Source: Candidatus Omnitrophota bacterium
GTDB lineage: Bacteria > Omnitrophota > Omnitrophia > Omnitrophales > Aquincolibacteriaceae
Length of the DNA stretch: 64,000 nt
NCBI GenBank assembly: GCA_030698625.1
Contig: JAUYMS010000033.1
Span: 38,361 to 102,360, forward strand
Reading direction: 5' to 3'
The translations under genes were made by a program, and so were the position numbers. The notes below the pieces were generated by a model, which worked only from the letters and a program-made list of their open reading frames with translations, was not told the origin of the DNA and did not search any database. Of the stretch, positions 52,401 to 54,219 are shown piece after piece. The stretch's first letter is position 1. Each line of letters starts with the position of its first letter.

Positions 52401-54211
52401 TAGCCGGCATGGAAAAAATCACCGGCAAACTGAGTCATGAGGATAAGACGAACGATTCTGTCCCGGCGTTCAGCGGTGACACCTTCCGACTCTAGCTTCT
52501 CATTGGCCACAGATGCACTAAGCTCTTCATGCGTCGAATAGATAGAGGATCCTTTCCGGATAACCGCAATATCGTGATAGATCGCCGCCAGCGCGGCATC
52601 GGCAAGGATCTGCCCAGTCAACCCATCCTGCTGGCCGTTGTTCACGGTGTCCTGCAACACCTCCAGAGTATGCGGAAAGTTGTGGTAAAGCCCCTCCTCC
52701 GTGCCCCGCTTGCGGTTGGAATGCTCGTCAAGCAGATCGTCGAGGGCATTGTTGACCAGAGAGATATCGACAGCACTGACCACGCCCGCCTTGAGCTGAT
52801 CGGTAACGCGTTCGCGAACAACCGCAAGCGCCTGCTCCGCCGCCTGCCGTTCACTCTGACCTTCACGGGGTCGGGTTTCAGGGATCAAGTTCGTTCGAGT
52901 GCGATGAACTCCGCCGAGAATATTCCCCTTTTGCGTCTCTGGTTTTAGCTCCGAACGGTATTTCGCGGCTTTCCGACCAGCCGTGTCTGCCCGCAGAGCA
53001 TCCACGCCACCCAAGCTTTCAAGAATCCGCTCATAGGTTGGCGAGCCGGGTGTGAGGATCCCGCTCTCCCTTGGCACAAACAGCCCATTTTCATTCCGCG
53101 TAAAATCATTAGCATTGATAACAACCCCATTACCCAACGCAACGTGTGCCGGGGGCTTGATCGTTGAGGGGCTGAGGAGTTTCAAAATGTTCTGCTGGGT
53201 CAAGCTGTTGTTTGATTCCAGTTGCATGAGTCCGTCTAAGAAGCGCTCGACGTTCTCGACCCAGTCCTGATCGTCTCGCTTGGCGACTTCGTCGATGAAC
53301 TTCGTGTACCCGGCGGCTTCGTCGAGGCGGTCTTCATCGGCGAGATCCCGCAGGATCTGATCGCGCCACCCTTTGAGAACCTTGCCGGGCTCTTCATTGC
53401 TGCGGGCCACGAGCCGGTCGCGCGTGCCGCGCACGAAGGCGCTGTGCATATCGATCTTGCCGTTTTCTACGCGGAAATAATCTTTCCAAGACACATTCCC
53501 CCGCATATGCTCTTCGTACGGAATGTTCTCGGGAATCCCGTCCATATGCGGCATGAGCAGGACATAGGAAATATTGGCCGCCTCTAACCGCTTCGTAACT
53601 CCGTGAGCATGGAAACCGCCGGCTACAAGAAGGGCGGCCGCCTGATCCACACCGGCCGTCGTATCGGTCTCGCGCATTGCGCGCAGGAGATTCGTGAAGA
53701 AGACATCGTCGCGGTCTTCGGCGTTGTCATAGAAAGAGAGATGATGCTTCAGGTCATCGAGCAGAACGGCCTCATCGCTTGAAACCTGCACCCCATCGCG
53801 CGGCACGAACCATTCCGAGCCGGCTTTCTCCTTTAACTCATTCCACTGCGTTCGGGTCAGCTTGAGCTCGGCCAGCCGCTTCAGTGTCTGTATTTTGTTG
53901 CTTTGGCTGTCAAGACCCCGCTGCTCATTGTTTTGAAAAAGCTCTTCCATAACCGACTCTGCGTATATCTGGAAATTGTCAAAGAACACCGTTCCTTCGA
54001 TGTCCCGCATCTGCCGTTCGTTACTCATGAGGGCTTTCAACTGCCCCGAGACTTTTAATGGGATGTCGTATTCTGAGGCGAGCCCCTTCAGGAACAAAGC
54101 AAAGGCCTGGGGCGCGAGTTGGGACGTCTGAAACTCCTGGTACTTTTGATTAAAGCGGCCGATAGGCGTCAATTCAGAGTTGTCCGTATTTTTCAGCTGG
54201 TGAATCATCAA
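27641..54211 (-). CDS. Giant modular protein 1, main body (8,856 residues)
   Basis: A single open frame of 26.6 kb without a stop. It begins in the middle of a domain: its first 420 residues align with giant 2 and contain AGGFHAHGVTKRL, whose N-terminal half lies in the frame that ends at 54220. The open frame formally starts at a TTG/ATG with no ribosome site, so it is best read as the continuation of 54220-55029 after a -1 shift. Fifteen RS[E/D]LR pentapeptides divide it into modules: HD, kinase plus GNAT, membrane blocks, adenosine-deaminase-like, cysteine-dioxygenase-like, HD plus cyclic-nucleotide-binding, ADP-ribosyltransferase-like, GHKL ATPase, a second kinase and a C-terminal domain shared with giant 2. 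An open frame of this length argues that it is under selection. Its function is unknown. Confidence 0.9.
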   Translation of the reverse strand: MMIHQLKNTDNSELTPIGRFNQKYQEFQTSQLAPQAFALFLKGLASEYDIPLKVSGQLKALMSNERQMRDIEGTVFFDNFQIYAESVMEELFQNNEQRGLDSQSNKIQTLKRLAELKLTRTQWNELKEKAGSEWFVPRDGVQVSSDEAVLLDDLKHHLSFYDNAEDRDDVFFTNLLRAMRETDTTAGVDQAAALLVAGGFHAHGVTKRLEAANISYVLLMPHMDGIPENIPYEEHMRGNVSWKDYFRVENGKIDMHSAFVRGTRDRLVARSNEEPGKVLKGWRDQILRDLADEDRLDEAAGYTKFIDEVAKRDDQDWVENVERFLDGLMQLESNNSLTQQNILKLLSPSTIKPPAHVALGNGVVINANDFTRNENGLFVPRESGILTPGSPTYERILESLGGVDALRADTAGRKAAKYRSELKPETQKGNILGGVHRTRTNLIPETRPREGQSERQAAEQALAVVRERVTDQLKAGVVSAVDISLVNNALDDLLDEHSNRKRGTEEGLYHNFPHTLEVLQDTVNNGQQDGLTGQILADAALAAIYHDIAVIRKGSSIYSTHEELSASVANEKLESEGVTAERRDRIVRLILMTQFAGDFFHAGYLLEVLGSEIIRDRDGGFQFRQHLVNVISRTIDQQVAVGILSPGEGEAEKANQTAGLYGLGIETAFEKTETDESLRKAAAAIALADLKSAVSSERYIEMLDGLFAEYEISDRALPASEFLANLGWLSAYDVVQGTLGFLRFGLKNFRFLILGSQLSELAVNDEALADFNVNEAIFDAIATSGIIPQVRAGNRLSPDQLKAIELIRAAVRNPQVTSPESARSVENILDLVLIDDQLLGNEELSASQRDFLRALRGQPAYDYEANRLLVRDLRRRIANGQTATAGDIDDLQQAEAYYGRDLSNLQDEKERGALIDALKRKKDTAQAGLKVATEVDNKPLIMKFGNRLKYFNSAVDRVEGALAEVQALLASAHTAQVTAAPLIEPSTAIAAAVQRSDLRRLEIASVETHAEEASVTLKDGRVVTLKFLQEGGFGAVYLAEHPDNPKEVLIVKQSTSAVHAGTPAGTATETNANVARFEGRVAGIIADRGIEGVSRFIGSAELDDGSVANIFVGPKAQDFNLVRDQLSPAERAQAFLLYVQKVYEIFQTGIALRDLQPGNVLFYRDENGNIAIEVIDVPGAKFIDAADGDAIVLSNRGVLSAKDFAANEDAAEFWVRDRRYHMPENARKALLAQSERGEISRRTFLGANSLSDLVTSFYDFVLRDDTISANPGAVEAFLAEVAASKPGVSAAGVRKAVDAVRALENFRYADGADTIEESPSFADDQFGALIGALEKLMDLTARTQAVAVERTAKQAFEEVPAELKSLLVDEKGKVRKLDFAGLLTALTKFDEAGVAFPEGHFVKSVNFPVRELANTHLENAAAKGDAAAVQDAINQVNEAYKLLGREQDVRVRDLINKIVSRPLPVQDRVTTVILGGATTAHTVEIQVTSNKEEIGQFFGAGKYANEYRELITDNLRRRLAPDAIKEALEEQLRRELAILSAAQRPVFVVATEIGKDGSRTLIGRVSFASAADLRPHWDEVPSRRERHVISDGERTAENSEYADLTLGQNDVFSLQMTVHSEHSGFGVAKTLYEEAIESLEAANFGVLRGTTDRDSAFSRQLSGRKVLLGKPAEDYAPRVVTIRGVTRAATPYSFAILLRPSLAGEGVGQTSAQAPTQVTAAPLIEPSTAIAAAVQRSDLRDLDDEASTADESQRTRTAVRELKEQFSYKVLYEAPRAFLAFLAKFAALKPLINFITSSISPEVRRSVVKLVAAATEKSGFARLKTFVAIQRLYVKEVRRLFYRALSQGLTSYGRLSDPNFKTEIQPTANILNSVRSLSRISASADSPLYLRALKPLLYFFPLFLHLFVPSLVNRSLAASLHNFDVSENVDETIDVLFTQSLFSTAFTLTWFSLIAVVPVVSVLFAKVIVVSGLILGGLFLYSIVRVAVNGGAELLNLSPADLAGLPGQIRQGESRPASLAVPEIRPSLSERVLNPVEEKFVRFSARQSSSVFRSLVLGIVQVPVRFLLFGVRLVFDEVSSFGDLIRSPAALGLSVLLTASFAFSGYYAVVGFLTLLQLAPVLLGIVGVTGLIAFVFVAQDLDGFAQGLRNLINGFYSPDDKFLNLIPVSFITRHAKAIIVGSILIASGGVLSQVYLLVGTFLQASSVSIVGALNSYGLVPVAIGVAAALSFKELAVSLGRSAISPTPALAPAVASAARSELRDLRDEVHEQSESVRSVFGRSLREYALALAVVGIVAILTVGFGLTGLLSGLGVLIAGGFGIKKGADLFDVVKTELNRRGYDRLATLFDAGGSSLPEGASGLFAGALLAASVIGSNLVNPFITIGFLGAFIFFLVAAVSQRRQREGLREGSEAAGFRLGLLDYLADITLGSNAFNVGFFGAVAALSAGGFVFAIPVLTSAVVTHVAVTGLAATVSVTFYRLFLKFIAVDDALKIATRQFVETVQKTQDPAYRENLTRYYQQQAARKPSDFSVEESVANEIKGVLEAARDAVIDALALVTDQIVDDSERAKEASLVDFLTGLIADPALVASGTVAEDLVRAERPVLDAFRASPIVQSRPQRFLNAARLSLLEASASTVVILLAFVPAGLLKYLDGRTSVVVPQRVTGLQRFLPAAFSAEYRGQNQFDDRVSLSLPIISGLLALIVAVTGFLAASPLIAGSILVLSGIVLPIYFAVVTSAGADKKPSARTLLGELKFFALLGATGLAGILLLGVSAFAAVEGLLVFNSAVAVALPGGLATVVVLGVLSLGVAVTTSLPEAFLAGGEFNARRKAQKASALFGEKLNGADVSAVEIAGLFDTQNTNVLAELVGQFEARDTTQAARDFADAVALEVGNSFDADSELSASERTQAFVTFQNKRVFASGLETAELVLERETAVSATLAVDPLPADIEEGQLIQRGFAFSPASDGRSELRASFADALASLDLISRQIVASAARKGGIAGFPGLAIGLTLGIVVNTVDQVLYAPVTIGSTAEQGLRSVLGVGVALAIVLNTFLRNEQFIQAFKRLTGSFLFEPLLSALSRLTGNQDLVAVSGLIIGTAGAGFFALLAISSVISPPVAAIAAYISFSLSVNSVFNFDVSEDAAVARSELRKTEAAGRIALQNEDYFAAERDTLAQAAAVTDRFRAFFAGDDAARAFERLTAVENAQWRESVTSALARFKDAEQRLADIEAERRNRFDLSPADIERLSAVELETLADEFDGAVGAPHRSAVSDLGAAIEEVNFQFGILSNALKGLDVVGQTPAEYWKGTILHPNDKKAGLTPQSTVGDRDARIRARKVTPPAAGKAYKGVRADQLHPTVAQAVFDIKDFLGFDTYGSGPDEIYGVINNVENRSADEFSTFIEVTRDRMQAAAAGRGITVQIENHGFSQAQTFYLKLDPATQLKDVPARWNTFVQGLKDQRQPLRSDRSELRQSINLSEVTRNPAAFLKVYFGDEAAESAAFNEAFADLAGNIPQLSTTALFENSAEDKFSILLSAIRAFASLKEGSPDAAAALEALRASAREFLSQLADDEQVDKAIRNIAQILARNKLPGGELHNLSSLSHAYLAFRKLQALQSQIETLTRKSSRFPRGSGGVRLQSTEAGITLVVDGQGVGIQSHAVFTHAGRSTRAEIYVNRVHDSLTRLNKFIDELKVSSTPADPTGPSPFRDAQRAIASEVFKEFGGIVLADSGGLLRFFPLRIAVLFNGIANRLAPTAPTVRTAATRSELRRDDPTDTFLSSTRDDVTAAKEAISRSGSTPQVPGLSPLGLDSAAIKDKIKAFVTQSIGSLTHTTSDATQVSDSVNNTLKFIEGKDAAIVTKTLKDLNAGLSEALHVDPAADAQTVAAAVAAQIKVLQDAAEAIRQGSVDGTLTAEESAEIKSLQAAQENVRVAGHARVLLSAALKRVKAGAEGIPKILGKILHEILDGDFEVDALAFLDRIANVIIDEIKLRAAEKKKAGVQAGKRGIVGRFLDRLLDRLALALEKAHVKVAAKIPGGGKIAGLVGAVIAAFFSRAAGASEPSVSVEKTMEAFNKALAEFAIHGGVIAILGALAVALFLAFGPAGGLVGLGLIAKRIGNDILKVGLNAPKNIALALVERARGKDAAKKLADNNAFKIGAGIFGGGILLVLVALGVQLVAVNPLAIAVAGAGFLAFKGFQAVRAFFKAKAPAETQAEAGAEAADEAPRKGILRRAADQGRNLLNRGKNFLGGLFGRAAEAPLPESAAIQRSDLRKSEDVLDTVRADGSLDVNGALFGRLNELLGAGDEVKGVQRVSVAEQPPALSGQVEREKGTTNVLLFRNKGRVIRNPGQAVALLVSGSAYIVTSNGDRIEVTAKDKGGLVLGEGAAVSLLIDHDINAQRGADVYVSEDAELIFVSIDKFGELIENDAGVRWAVDELRRERDKINQDVQDAIFAGFASPVFNQADVDRGFDAEVGLTEIAPPLRQALISQLAQNPEIRADALDSLTSINRTIDELFAGERFRQLRQKVKMLIARQQIQTAKLSYLAPDARHVAAAVDNARKLLQDEGKRGLLTRQFGAQNADRAAVALALLAKIGFAHSKLDGARRSEYKNNRLYALEILAALNSRSGAEGNLQDALELKPLEYAEFKEAILRQGDFGIGTEEETSAFLDNAGANPHVLALGRELQEAGSDFHANRLDNAGTALTGIATSIDVSRSRLQPWQQTRAFLRALLKISARQKVNHLYAERSRLEFQRLRAILQIENEIRETGRADRETLEALHAVDKEIDKHREKFNEVIAAAINDEIIDNPNFSREIEQELRERGVAEEQIKERTDALVWQTRYYARQVNADSYLWFVSSYSIASIEINEEGKIVVIEQADVDPTLGAAARLDDVRGFHVDRLAGQFVRFSETYQQDGVSIEIEVTQQRADQALHEDLDAVATIEGHSHLKAGDDFVELRDTVLQAPLHKPQYRKKINEKSEVLINGLLRSDKLKDEDVLPVGERAQLWATFAAMKRILLELNTFLAAEGDPAVDYAALSNDGIVAEAARVLSAKRSSLFPAESLILQKKIELFRRLNFYLTDIFNYKDGPLTKFVSHFMAASGLHKITPQEELGRLQDITRGVLGHNQDHNVALTEQRFNIGAGNLAGTLAESLATIQAGKQYAEEQPAGIAPILKLVLSITKFNDPDKADADRKQHKFDSAATLLVLHRLAVSQREQERFTFSGDLAADLGEEGVADLRAAGITDLSRFGLDDAQRAELAGFNVSPLELLETIGGIDAAGQEEHNPPELFVGAYDAVHAYNAALAQRLTGTEKGKYRLGFTFHGAESHSDVSPLTSVRYGYEIATRLRVDRVGHAIDIATDPAAVKQRLAGATITESASARIGTIDFLLNLIERGVPLIAVNAAALLAEREDLTRNPRDVTYTYNDDALTDLETIKGFVRDVYIEEGIVVETNPTSNLGISPDIPSYAQHPLKVYVQYGHGEWADALIANLSVRNQDGRFDAALAKARAYQNQALATQVKLREKGVKQKEGKFKVRVTINTDDLTLFGTNLTEELYRVAVAIGLSRDQLADIIEEGLDSRLGNTPISDEANERIRASIATFRAGRMSSSVRPVIAYRAAAAGALIPETSTRAATQRSELRASTNLTRVFGEFDSSINAALRSLAFASGAGEVQYDYDQNADLFVDAKIQFSGIHLILDSLLQGGKAATSNRAPRIQSAPTVVSLKRTDAGKIAISVRLTTNEDHFVSLEQLRRQASEGYIYRDWRGVLFLGKSPVEQPDLDTLTPVSVDDLSDADLLLVADLGLHKEARAGSARLGLVQRIVQHEYGGAFQVEHERSGEVITSTFTVTLDAAEQPNVSQEQALATLDQKFYAYLDEHLKEGEVLAQEVMAGVVRFLGIDNSELIEQLTADFGDFDARPTRPMIKIGGRNGRPTVWVLGWRRVVRRVRKADGSEYYRISLDETPIHDHGFSEAAIYVYKGRIDEDYYGQSAEGVVETVNRSAYVGSTLGISTPYIHAVRAALGDKERDLPVQIIKEHDPELGEGETLVERKVESSSTSIHLYNPTLALMDYFAVTEDGQLEYQGFWLDDEAIADLAATLYEKQAGLRDAVGSDTAGFEKAIGETYNTLYKKGHEDQGKILALFESALSSVGPNLSPSEALRQLGELPSDGSVVASRRLASEAVDILRDFVSFIESSADHPLKGRLEVLATERNVGIRLDGKVILSKHIESQRFKRNEKIVHFRAEGDDVALLLDLGAEHYHIMRHADGKVEFRDHAAAGALIPETSTRAATQRSELRGFETDIQAVETSLGEKHVDIVRRQIADDRASIDAARNTDELRQVLFGTGGIVESRRDESLPRLTATDAEFEPLESIRERSINEAIIAFREDFETVLSLQPIAGDFDRQKETAALFANLFHFLLLQDEGDLALPYVPHSIKHALNVRTYVKRILDGSPTTRKKLTDKYGEEGVALALLSGWVHDIGYGTLLKGIEEAEELAAKNGLEDYKAGKGYHTRLGVVLANADLAAPGEDRYNLLDQFDSVFALSGKPGYADGSTSRLEDLEIMILAHGADKVKVTEDGLPGTGRHAYRPVTRDDDILNYLVRLADNLDADHSRIYEHHQNPFFLAFLREMELAAGAGADIDVIKERFIAAREIYIRTYAVYLEETKGLNKDDALKRANDNYATVENNIARFNEKDFPHFAGMVERVEIGEITAEDVARDGDLTERDIGRLIVRLALNNKNPLIPENVRAFQKDRIKEATSSFHNKAGSVDDQPKIVDIDDGQQTPAQSPAVTDIVSDLGDSTSVRLFTHLLAHVHRNPDENVDFNYEFPSAGYHLIDEEKEQRPIDEKTGRPAIKAEDKVFFLLDGKVGLYRGETKIATLSERGTLIGEILLISGNRTASVIVEGEEGAVVLEISAQKFRSLLKDPEFAVLFGQLVESRRQEHEEATGKALISLNVASIGSRAAKTGAETGALLLPSPVLAASSKRSELRSTATLAAESAEISIPATLARDSVVTVTHGYSLIEAKIPEGKYWYIRRYTSQGGQNALQPLDEDGNPIGLPFSIDSNRTFIREGSDAIEELSADSFNLDVTQPLVSQPSAKTESAANAESAVINSVSQLIGNLVPKLNNLRAVAEEESLEKNSSTQGLIQQVYSDIEAAVPAFGQTKGIIQHRFHDNLTVAEHTVRLLISLTGTEEAWENATERQRAILSLSVILHDVKKTPRRSNPEHPVLSAARAVTALGELGVASGLSATDLSEVAGLLRNAIAKVGSLTLIDSVKLADALGLLAERVGKDSLFYQIVSLIATHDLLGNLAVYHVAGEQEKVPQRGDRVRAGYSQLAGLVGNEESLALLQLFTKIDGEAIGEKLGEKYIGDRYVLAAAREVRAELQKGEAAAVRPGESYKDIMARLGVKTIQAAQALFEAAANAPLFRGIHADAPVNAQAVDVTIGQGVYLTTQEEAAQKYAKLRANGRGVVKTAGYAGNVLDISDTGLLPREIVDQWKTFLSEKLHAADTNYFQKARINQVLGEIYSQYDAAVPRSPALKLVVGFDGWFTSLLKKNGYDGLVDIEGGEGGGFNHTSVVIFDSDNVIADAHARAARVSEAERAELLRPVKTGWLNEIDRDATAKGIYITPKGEVVSATLEDNKIVVAEDKDIRGLDNGKPGFADNTIIEPGEPGGNFIPIGSIVELPEGGIDSKTGRIIQAERRFKLLAPVASPPAPGQEAPAGVGRRTLRLFSEDFKEAYTIDLAKTEIVLSAVSLNVARSELRGWTDLPVEWQPYGKLFHNSSRNVNMLEYSYNQLTKNAQPETGTRQATAAFVADLAALETERQGFYAAYEGHQKSKNFEAAQSVARDLVLAFFREFSTALGHLNEAQRAGEFQNPDEAERHIRFIRELAAIGLREVSDNINLPLKDISEITGIAIERLADLVDLKADERANILGEGAAAQPAAQTGAFPTIDIREALLSGAIAFSQYSGGRSVLNDKEANFPSDKVYACCVESGLIAAINNLVKNANEAIEEDIAAHDGQARRDFKIDIGLAVEDGYAVIKVADNGPGIDQKRLGISNLNELFDTNRVTSTKTADGKSHNIGLTSIAADVRNWGGSIEVASEVGSGTEFTIRLPLAARSELRVDSAPADDVMAGLRAEYEASQAADGDRVSAKQYQAANLTDEQQSGRRQVLERIHAATQGYAVNSLEELADRLAAPVPGERYSLKTEEAVGYVRIVNRQVIQIVVPDNEAAAQLAALLAVRVDAVTARELTQKVVNYSEFAELLGNVALTRATFFDRVPAARRLDDAEVSRYVQDIPQVVLDEFAAQGIELIGFIGKGGYGRVFAAAVTLADGSTRIEAVKVLENHQDAGSRREFLEEFIGGRILNGTDKVYTPNVYGYLGASNDEQGRLTGIRAFRMELKVGRTLRQLVAAGDLQENEAARQLGRIANKYRSNTDHDPTTRGNLELDFWLKDSKLENVIVPELPEEDAALYRKHLQTDYADYVDTGSVVPPQSSFRDYINRDSELNLGNITIHGLDVIDGRVVKRSELRDSQAENVDRPALEPGAVTVPVVDDTAGAVALAFASGRIDRSDLRVQLATSIEELSGQISVREFADIVRQKVLEIQLAVDSIAATAPDAEREKQRAQQFIALANHVVDYVVTNFDQEDTFALALKLKPGDSDLAVANFVTDLLRVKEHIDRVIAFGDGKVTEEFNPLRENGVVFTKARNLRSIRSSSLDRQSVLPFLAFEETSLDNNNALAIGVGITPNETVNDPFVDASASLLQVVIALKLAKEVKEPSNLTNAEFAKRFREKILVDLLTGVVDDIALTKGGLLNEKTLAAINFEGGNVFISRQAVDFIMEHLSREAVEAAA
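28625..29836 (-). other. Giant 1 module N: second degenerate protein kinase
   Basis: Residues 8126-8529. The Gly-rich loop is GFIGKGGYGRVFAAAV and the ATP Lys lies in EAVKVLENH. The catalytic loop reads LKDSKLENVIV, without a clear HRD, and no DFG is obvious. It may be a pseudokinase. Confidence 0.65.
29852..30919 (-). other. Giant 1 module M: histidine-kinase-like GHKL ATPase
   Basis: Residues 7765-8120. A helical region with KLFHNSSRNVNMLEYSYNQL could be a four-helix phosphotransfer domain. The ATPase domain is complete: N box INNLVKNANEAIEED, G1 VADNGPGID, G2 TADGKSHNIGLTSI and G3 GSGTEFTIRLPL. It looks active. Confidence 0.82.
30935..33250 (-). other. Giant 1 module L: beta domain, HD domain and ADP-ribosyltransferase-like domain
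   Basis: Residues 6988-7759. A beta-rich start is followed by an HD-type domain (HDNLTVAEHTVRLLISL, LSVILHDVKKTPRRSNPEHP). Near 7425-7580 the pattern FRGIHAD, GQGVYLTTQEEAAQKYAKLR, KKNGYDGLVDIEG and HTSVVIFDSDNV resembles the ADP-ribosyltransferases found in phage and toxin polyproteins (ART-PolyVal type). That family match is inference. Confidence 0.65.
33266..35332 (-). other. Giant 1 module K: HD domain plus cyclic-nucleotide-binding domain
   Basis: Residues 6294-6982. HD-type residues are HSIKHALNVRTYV (about 6428) and SGWVHDIGYG (about 6472), with ILAHGADKVK and RLADNLDADHSR further on. A cyclic-nucleotide-binding domain follows near 6830-6930 (VFFLLDGKVGLYRGETKI, GTLIGEILLISGNRTASVIV), with the conserved GE and RTAS phosphate-cassette-like residues. 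Confidence 0.78.
35334..35398 (-). repeat. 65-bp direct repeat, copy 1 (after cupin module J)
   Basis: Identical to 37302-37366. It encodes AAAGALIPETSTRAATQ and then RSELR. The copies are 1,968 bp (656 codons) apart, again in frame. Confidence 0.92.
35348..37300 (-). other. Giant 1 module J: cysteine-dioxygenase-like cupin
   Basis: Residues 5638-6288. The N-terminal 200 residues are mixed alpha/beta and unrecognised. Near 5955-6060 a cupin resembles cysteine dioxygenase: TPIHDHGFSEAAIYVYKG (HxH iron ligands), GISTPYIHAV (third His) and SIHLYNPTLALMDYF. The module is bracketed by identical 65-bp repeats that encode AAAGALIPETSTRAATQ before RSELR. Confidence 0.7.
37302..37366 (-). repeat. 65-bp direct repeat, copy 2 (before cupin module J)
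   Basis: Identical to 35334-35398. Together the two copies bracket module J as a cassette. Confidence 0.92.
37316..41404 (-). other. Giant 1 module I: cyclic-nucleotide-binding-like start and adenosine/AMP-deaminase-like end
   Basis: Residues 4270-5632, the largest module. Near 4300-4430 a jelly-roll segment resembles a cyclic-nucleotide-binding domain (VALLVSGSAYIVTSNGDRIE). A long helical middle follows. From about 4935 the sequence matches the adenosine/AMP deaminase family: EGHSHLKAG (HxH metal site), TFHGAESHS (compare HAGE), VDRVGHAIDIATD (compare RIGHG), VVETNPTSNLGIS and VTINTDDLTLFGT. Metal and catalytic residues are mostly conserved, so it may be active on an adenosine-type substrate. 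Confidence 0.8.
41420..42913 (-). other. Giant 1 module H: helical region with three membrane segments
   Basis: Residues 3767-4264. Helical at first, then basic (LRAAEKKKAGVQAGKRG), then three hydrophobic segments (IAGLVGAVIAAFFSRAAGA, GGVIAILGALAVALFLAFG, IGAGIFGGGILLVLVALGVQ), ending in an Ala/Glu-rich linker. Confidence 0.6.
42929..44761 (-). other. Giant 1 modules F and G: soluble helical regions of unknown function
   Basis: Residues 3151-3465 and 3471-3761, separated by RSELR at 43802-43816. Module F has a coiled-coil start and an alpha/beta end (YGSGPDEIYGVINNVENRSA, ITVQIENHGFSQAQTFYLKL). Module G is helical, with a small beta part (VRLQSTEAGITLVVDGQGVG). I recognise no family in either. 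Confidence 0.5.
44777..45295 (-). other. Giant 1 module E: short membrane block
   Basis: Residues 2973-3145. Three or four hydrophobic segments (FPGLAIGLTLGIVVNTV, VLGVGVALAIVLNTFL, LIIGTAGAGFFALLAISSVI). It looks like a shorter relative of modules C and D. Confidence 0.6.
45311..47425 (-). other. Giant 1 module D: multi-spanning membrane block
   Basis: Residues 2263-2967. About ten to twelve hydrophobic segments (ALALAVVGIVAILTVGFGLT, NPFITIGFLGAFIFFLVAAV, LPIISGLLALIVAVTGFLAA) flank a helical soluble insert near residues 2480-2590. No known family is recognised. Confidence 0.65.
47441..48991 (-). other. Giant 1 module C: multi-spanning membrane block
   Basis: Residues 1741-2257. After a basic helical start there are about ten hydrophobic segments (LYFFPLFLHLFVPSLV, VVPVVSVLFAKVIVVSGLIL, VPVRFLLFGVRLVF, GLSVLLTASFAFSGYYAVV). 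No transporter signature is recognised. Confidence 0.65.
49002..49063 (-). repeat. 62-bp direct repeat, copy 1 (after kinase/GNAT module)
   Basis: Identical to 51225-51286. It encodes the linker TAAPLIEPSTAIAAAVQ and the start of RSDLR. The copies are 2,223 bp (741 codons) apart, so recombination between them would remove or duplicate module B in frame. Confidence 0.92.
49007..51214 (-). other. Giant 1 module B: degenerate protein kinase plus GNAT-like domain
   Basis: Residues 1000-1735. A kinase-like fold has a Gly-rich loop (GGFGAVY, 1031-1037), a candidate ATP Lys1052 (VLIVKQ), the catalytic-loop-like LRDLQPGN (1152-1159) and DVPG in place of DFG (1176). The C-terminal third resembles a GNAT acetyltransferase (FSLQMTVHSEHSGFGVAK, TLYEEAIESL). 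The module is bracketed by identical 62-bp repeats. Confidence 0.7.
51225..51286 (-). repeat. 62-bp direct repeat, copy 2 (before kinase/GNAT module)
   Basis: Identical to 49002-49063, including silent positions, while the neighbouring sequence is unrelated. This indicates recent duplication or ongoing recombination. Confidence 0.92.
51230..54211 (-). other. Giant 1 module A: ChaN/TIKI-like C-terminal half plus HD domain
   Basis: Residues 1-994. Residues 1-350 match giant 2 closely (ERQMRDIEGTVFFDNF, FYDNAEDRDDVFF, ALLVAGGFHAHGVTKRL, EEHMRGNVSWKDYFRVENG, LKGWRDQILRDLAD). Together with the N-terminal piece this resembles the TIKI/ChaN/EreA fold; that is inference. An RSELK variant lies at residue 419. 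An HD phosphohydrolase-like domain follows, with HNFPH at 510-514 and HD at 546-547. The rest is helical. Confidence 0.7.
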
Positions 54212-54219
54212 TGAAGTCT

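Noticed and set aside
27684..54211. Many plus-strand ORFs of 60-277 residues opposite the giant gene
   Set aside because: They follow from the GC-rich antisense of a long coding frame and show no family motifs or ribosome sites.
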